Of a DNA stretch of 6,191 bases, positions 5,690-6,191 are shown in pieces (the stretch's first letter is position 1; the number at the start of each line of letters is the position of its first letter). Origin of the DNA: Caldithrix sp. RBG_13_44_9. Its GTDB lineage: Bacteria; Calditrichota; Calditrichia; RBG-13-44-9. The stretch spans positions 60,522-66,712 of the forward strand of contig MESS01000003.1 of NCBI GenBank assembly GCA_001771055.1. Direction: 5' to 3'. Below the pieces are notes generated by a model, which ran no database searches, had not been told where the DNA came from, and worked only from the letters and a program-made list of their open reading frames with translations. Made by a program: the position numbers and the translations under genes.

Positions 5690-6191
5690 ATGCATGAACC
5701 AGAAGTGACCCTTGAACTGGCATTACAGCATAGTCTGAATGAACAGGAATTTGAAAAAATCAAGCAAATTCTTGGGAGGATACCCACTTTTACCGAGTTG
5801 GGTATTTTTTCGGTAATGTGGAGCGAACATTGTTCGTATAAAAATTCTATTGCCGAATTAAAGAAGCTCCCCCGCAGCGGAAAACGCCTGCTGGTTGGCG
5901 CCGGTGAAGAGAATGCCGGACTGGTGGACATTGGTGATGGTCTGGCAGTCTGCTTTAAAATTGAAAGTCATAACCACCCTTCAGCGGTTGAGCCCTATCA
6001 GGGTGCAGCCACTGGAGTGGGAGGCATTATGCGGGATATCTTTACCATGGGTGCCCGGCCAATTGCCGCCCTGGACTCCCTGCGTTTCGGTCATCTGGAT
6101 AAAGCCCGCAACCGCTATCTCTTCGATGGGGTAGTTCGAGGCATTGGGGACTATGGAAACTGTCTGGGTGTACCTACCGTGGCCGGAGAAG
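5690..6191 (+). CDS. purL: phosphoribosylformylglycinamidine synthase subunit PurL, N-terminal part (cut by window end)
   Basis: 167 complete codons are visible, starting at ATG 5690-5692 with GGGAG (5678-5682) 7 nt upstream. PurL catalyses the fourth step of de novo purine synthesis, the ATP-dependent amidation of FGAR to FGAM in the cytosol. Family signatures run without a break: PTFTELGIFSVMWSEHCSYK (32-51), GAGEENAGLVDIGDG (70-84), KIESHNHPSAVEPYQGAATG (90-109) and VGGIMRDIFTMGARPIAALD (110-129). His47 in SEHC corresponds to the catalytic His32 of Thermotoga PurL. The N-terminus starts just before this region without the long PurS-like extension of the fused enzyme. It is therefore probably the small PurL, which needs separate PurS and PurQ. 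Neither lies upstream, where the neighbour is the divergent moxR-like gene. The gene has its own promoter. Confidence 0.95.
   Translation, partial: MHEPEVTLELALQHSLNEQEFEKIKQILGRIPTFTELGIFSVMWSEHCSYKNSIAELKKLPRSGKRLLVGAGEENAGLVDIGDGLAVCFKIESHNHPSAVEPYQGAATGVGGIMRDIFTMGARPIAALDSLRFGHLDKARNRYLFDGVVRGIGDYGNCLGVPTVAGE

Noticed and set aside
5596..5931. Minus-strand 111-codon frame opposite the purL start
   Set aside because: It covers the purL promoter, ribosome binding site and conserved PurL N-terminus in antisense. Its product has no recognisable features.

Overview
The window comes from a Gram-negative, diderm bacterium. It ends an Omp85/BamA-type outer-membrane barrel gene (F-terminated beta-signal) and encodes an exported lipoprotein. 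Base composition is moderate, slightly AT-rich between genes. Gene order and protein style (BamA-like barrel, a 'VNG' repeat lipoprotein, MoxR, a debranching-enzyme homologue, stand-alone small PurL) are compatible with an uncultured lineage of the FCB group such as Calditrichota, KSB1 or Marinimicrobia. That placement is an inference from sequence style, not a proven assignment.

Layout. 1-278 (+): last 91 codons of an Omp85/BamA-family barrel. 279-408: convergent gap with only a weak A/T-rich stem-loop. 409-1053 (-): lipoprotein built from five to six 18-19-residue repeats, probably a beta-solenoid related in style to bactofilins. 1060-1198: divergent promoter region. 1199-2395 (+): complete M20D metallo-amidohydrolase starting at TTG. 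2396-2567: non-coding gap with several small dyads. 2568-4463 (+): 631-residue homologue of bacterial glycogen-debranching enzyme (amylo-alpha-1,6-glucosidase) whose catalytic-domain motifs look eroded. 4464-4500: 37-bp convergent gap. 4501-5508 (-): MoxR-family AAA+ ATPase. 5509-5689: divergent promoter region. 5690-6191 (+): start of purL, cut by the window end.

The genes do not form one pathway. Strands alternate, and most of the complete genes look like single-gene transcription units. Candidate sigma70-type promoters can be placed before the lipoprotein, M20, moxR-like and purL genes. Three of these (M20, moxR-like, purL) have a TTGnnn box, a 17-bp spacer, a TAAAAT or TATTAT box and a leader of about 20-27 nt.

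The points most worth a second look are the apparently catalytically degenerate debranching-enzyme homologue, the repeat lipoprotein, and a MoxR ATPase with no co-transcribed DUF58/VWA partner. Two regulatory observations also stand out: a dyad midway between the divergent moxR-like and purL promoters, and a 15-nt identical motif found in two intergenic regions. I found no mobile element, CRISPR array or RNA gene, and nothing that clearly amounts to a new multi-gene system.
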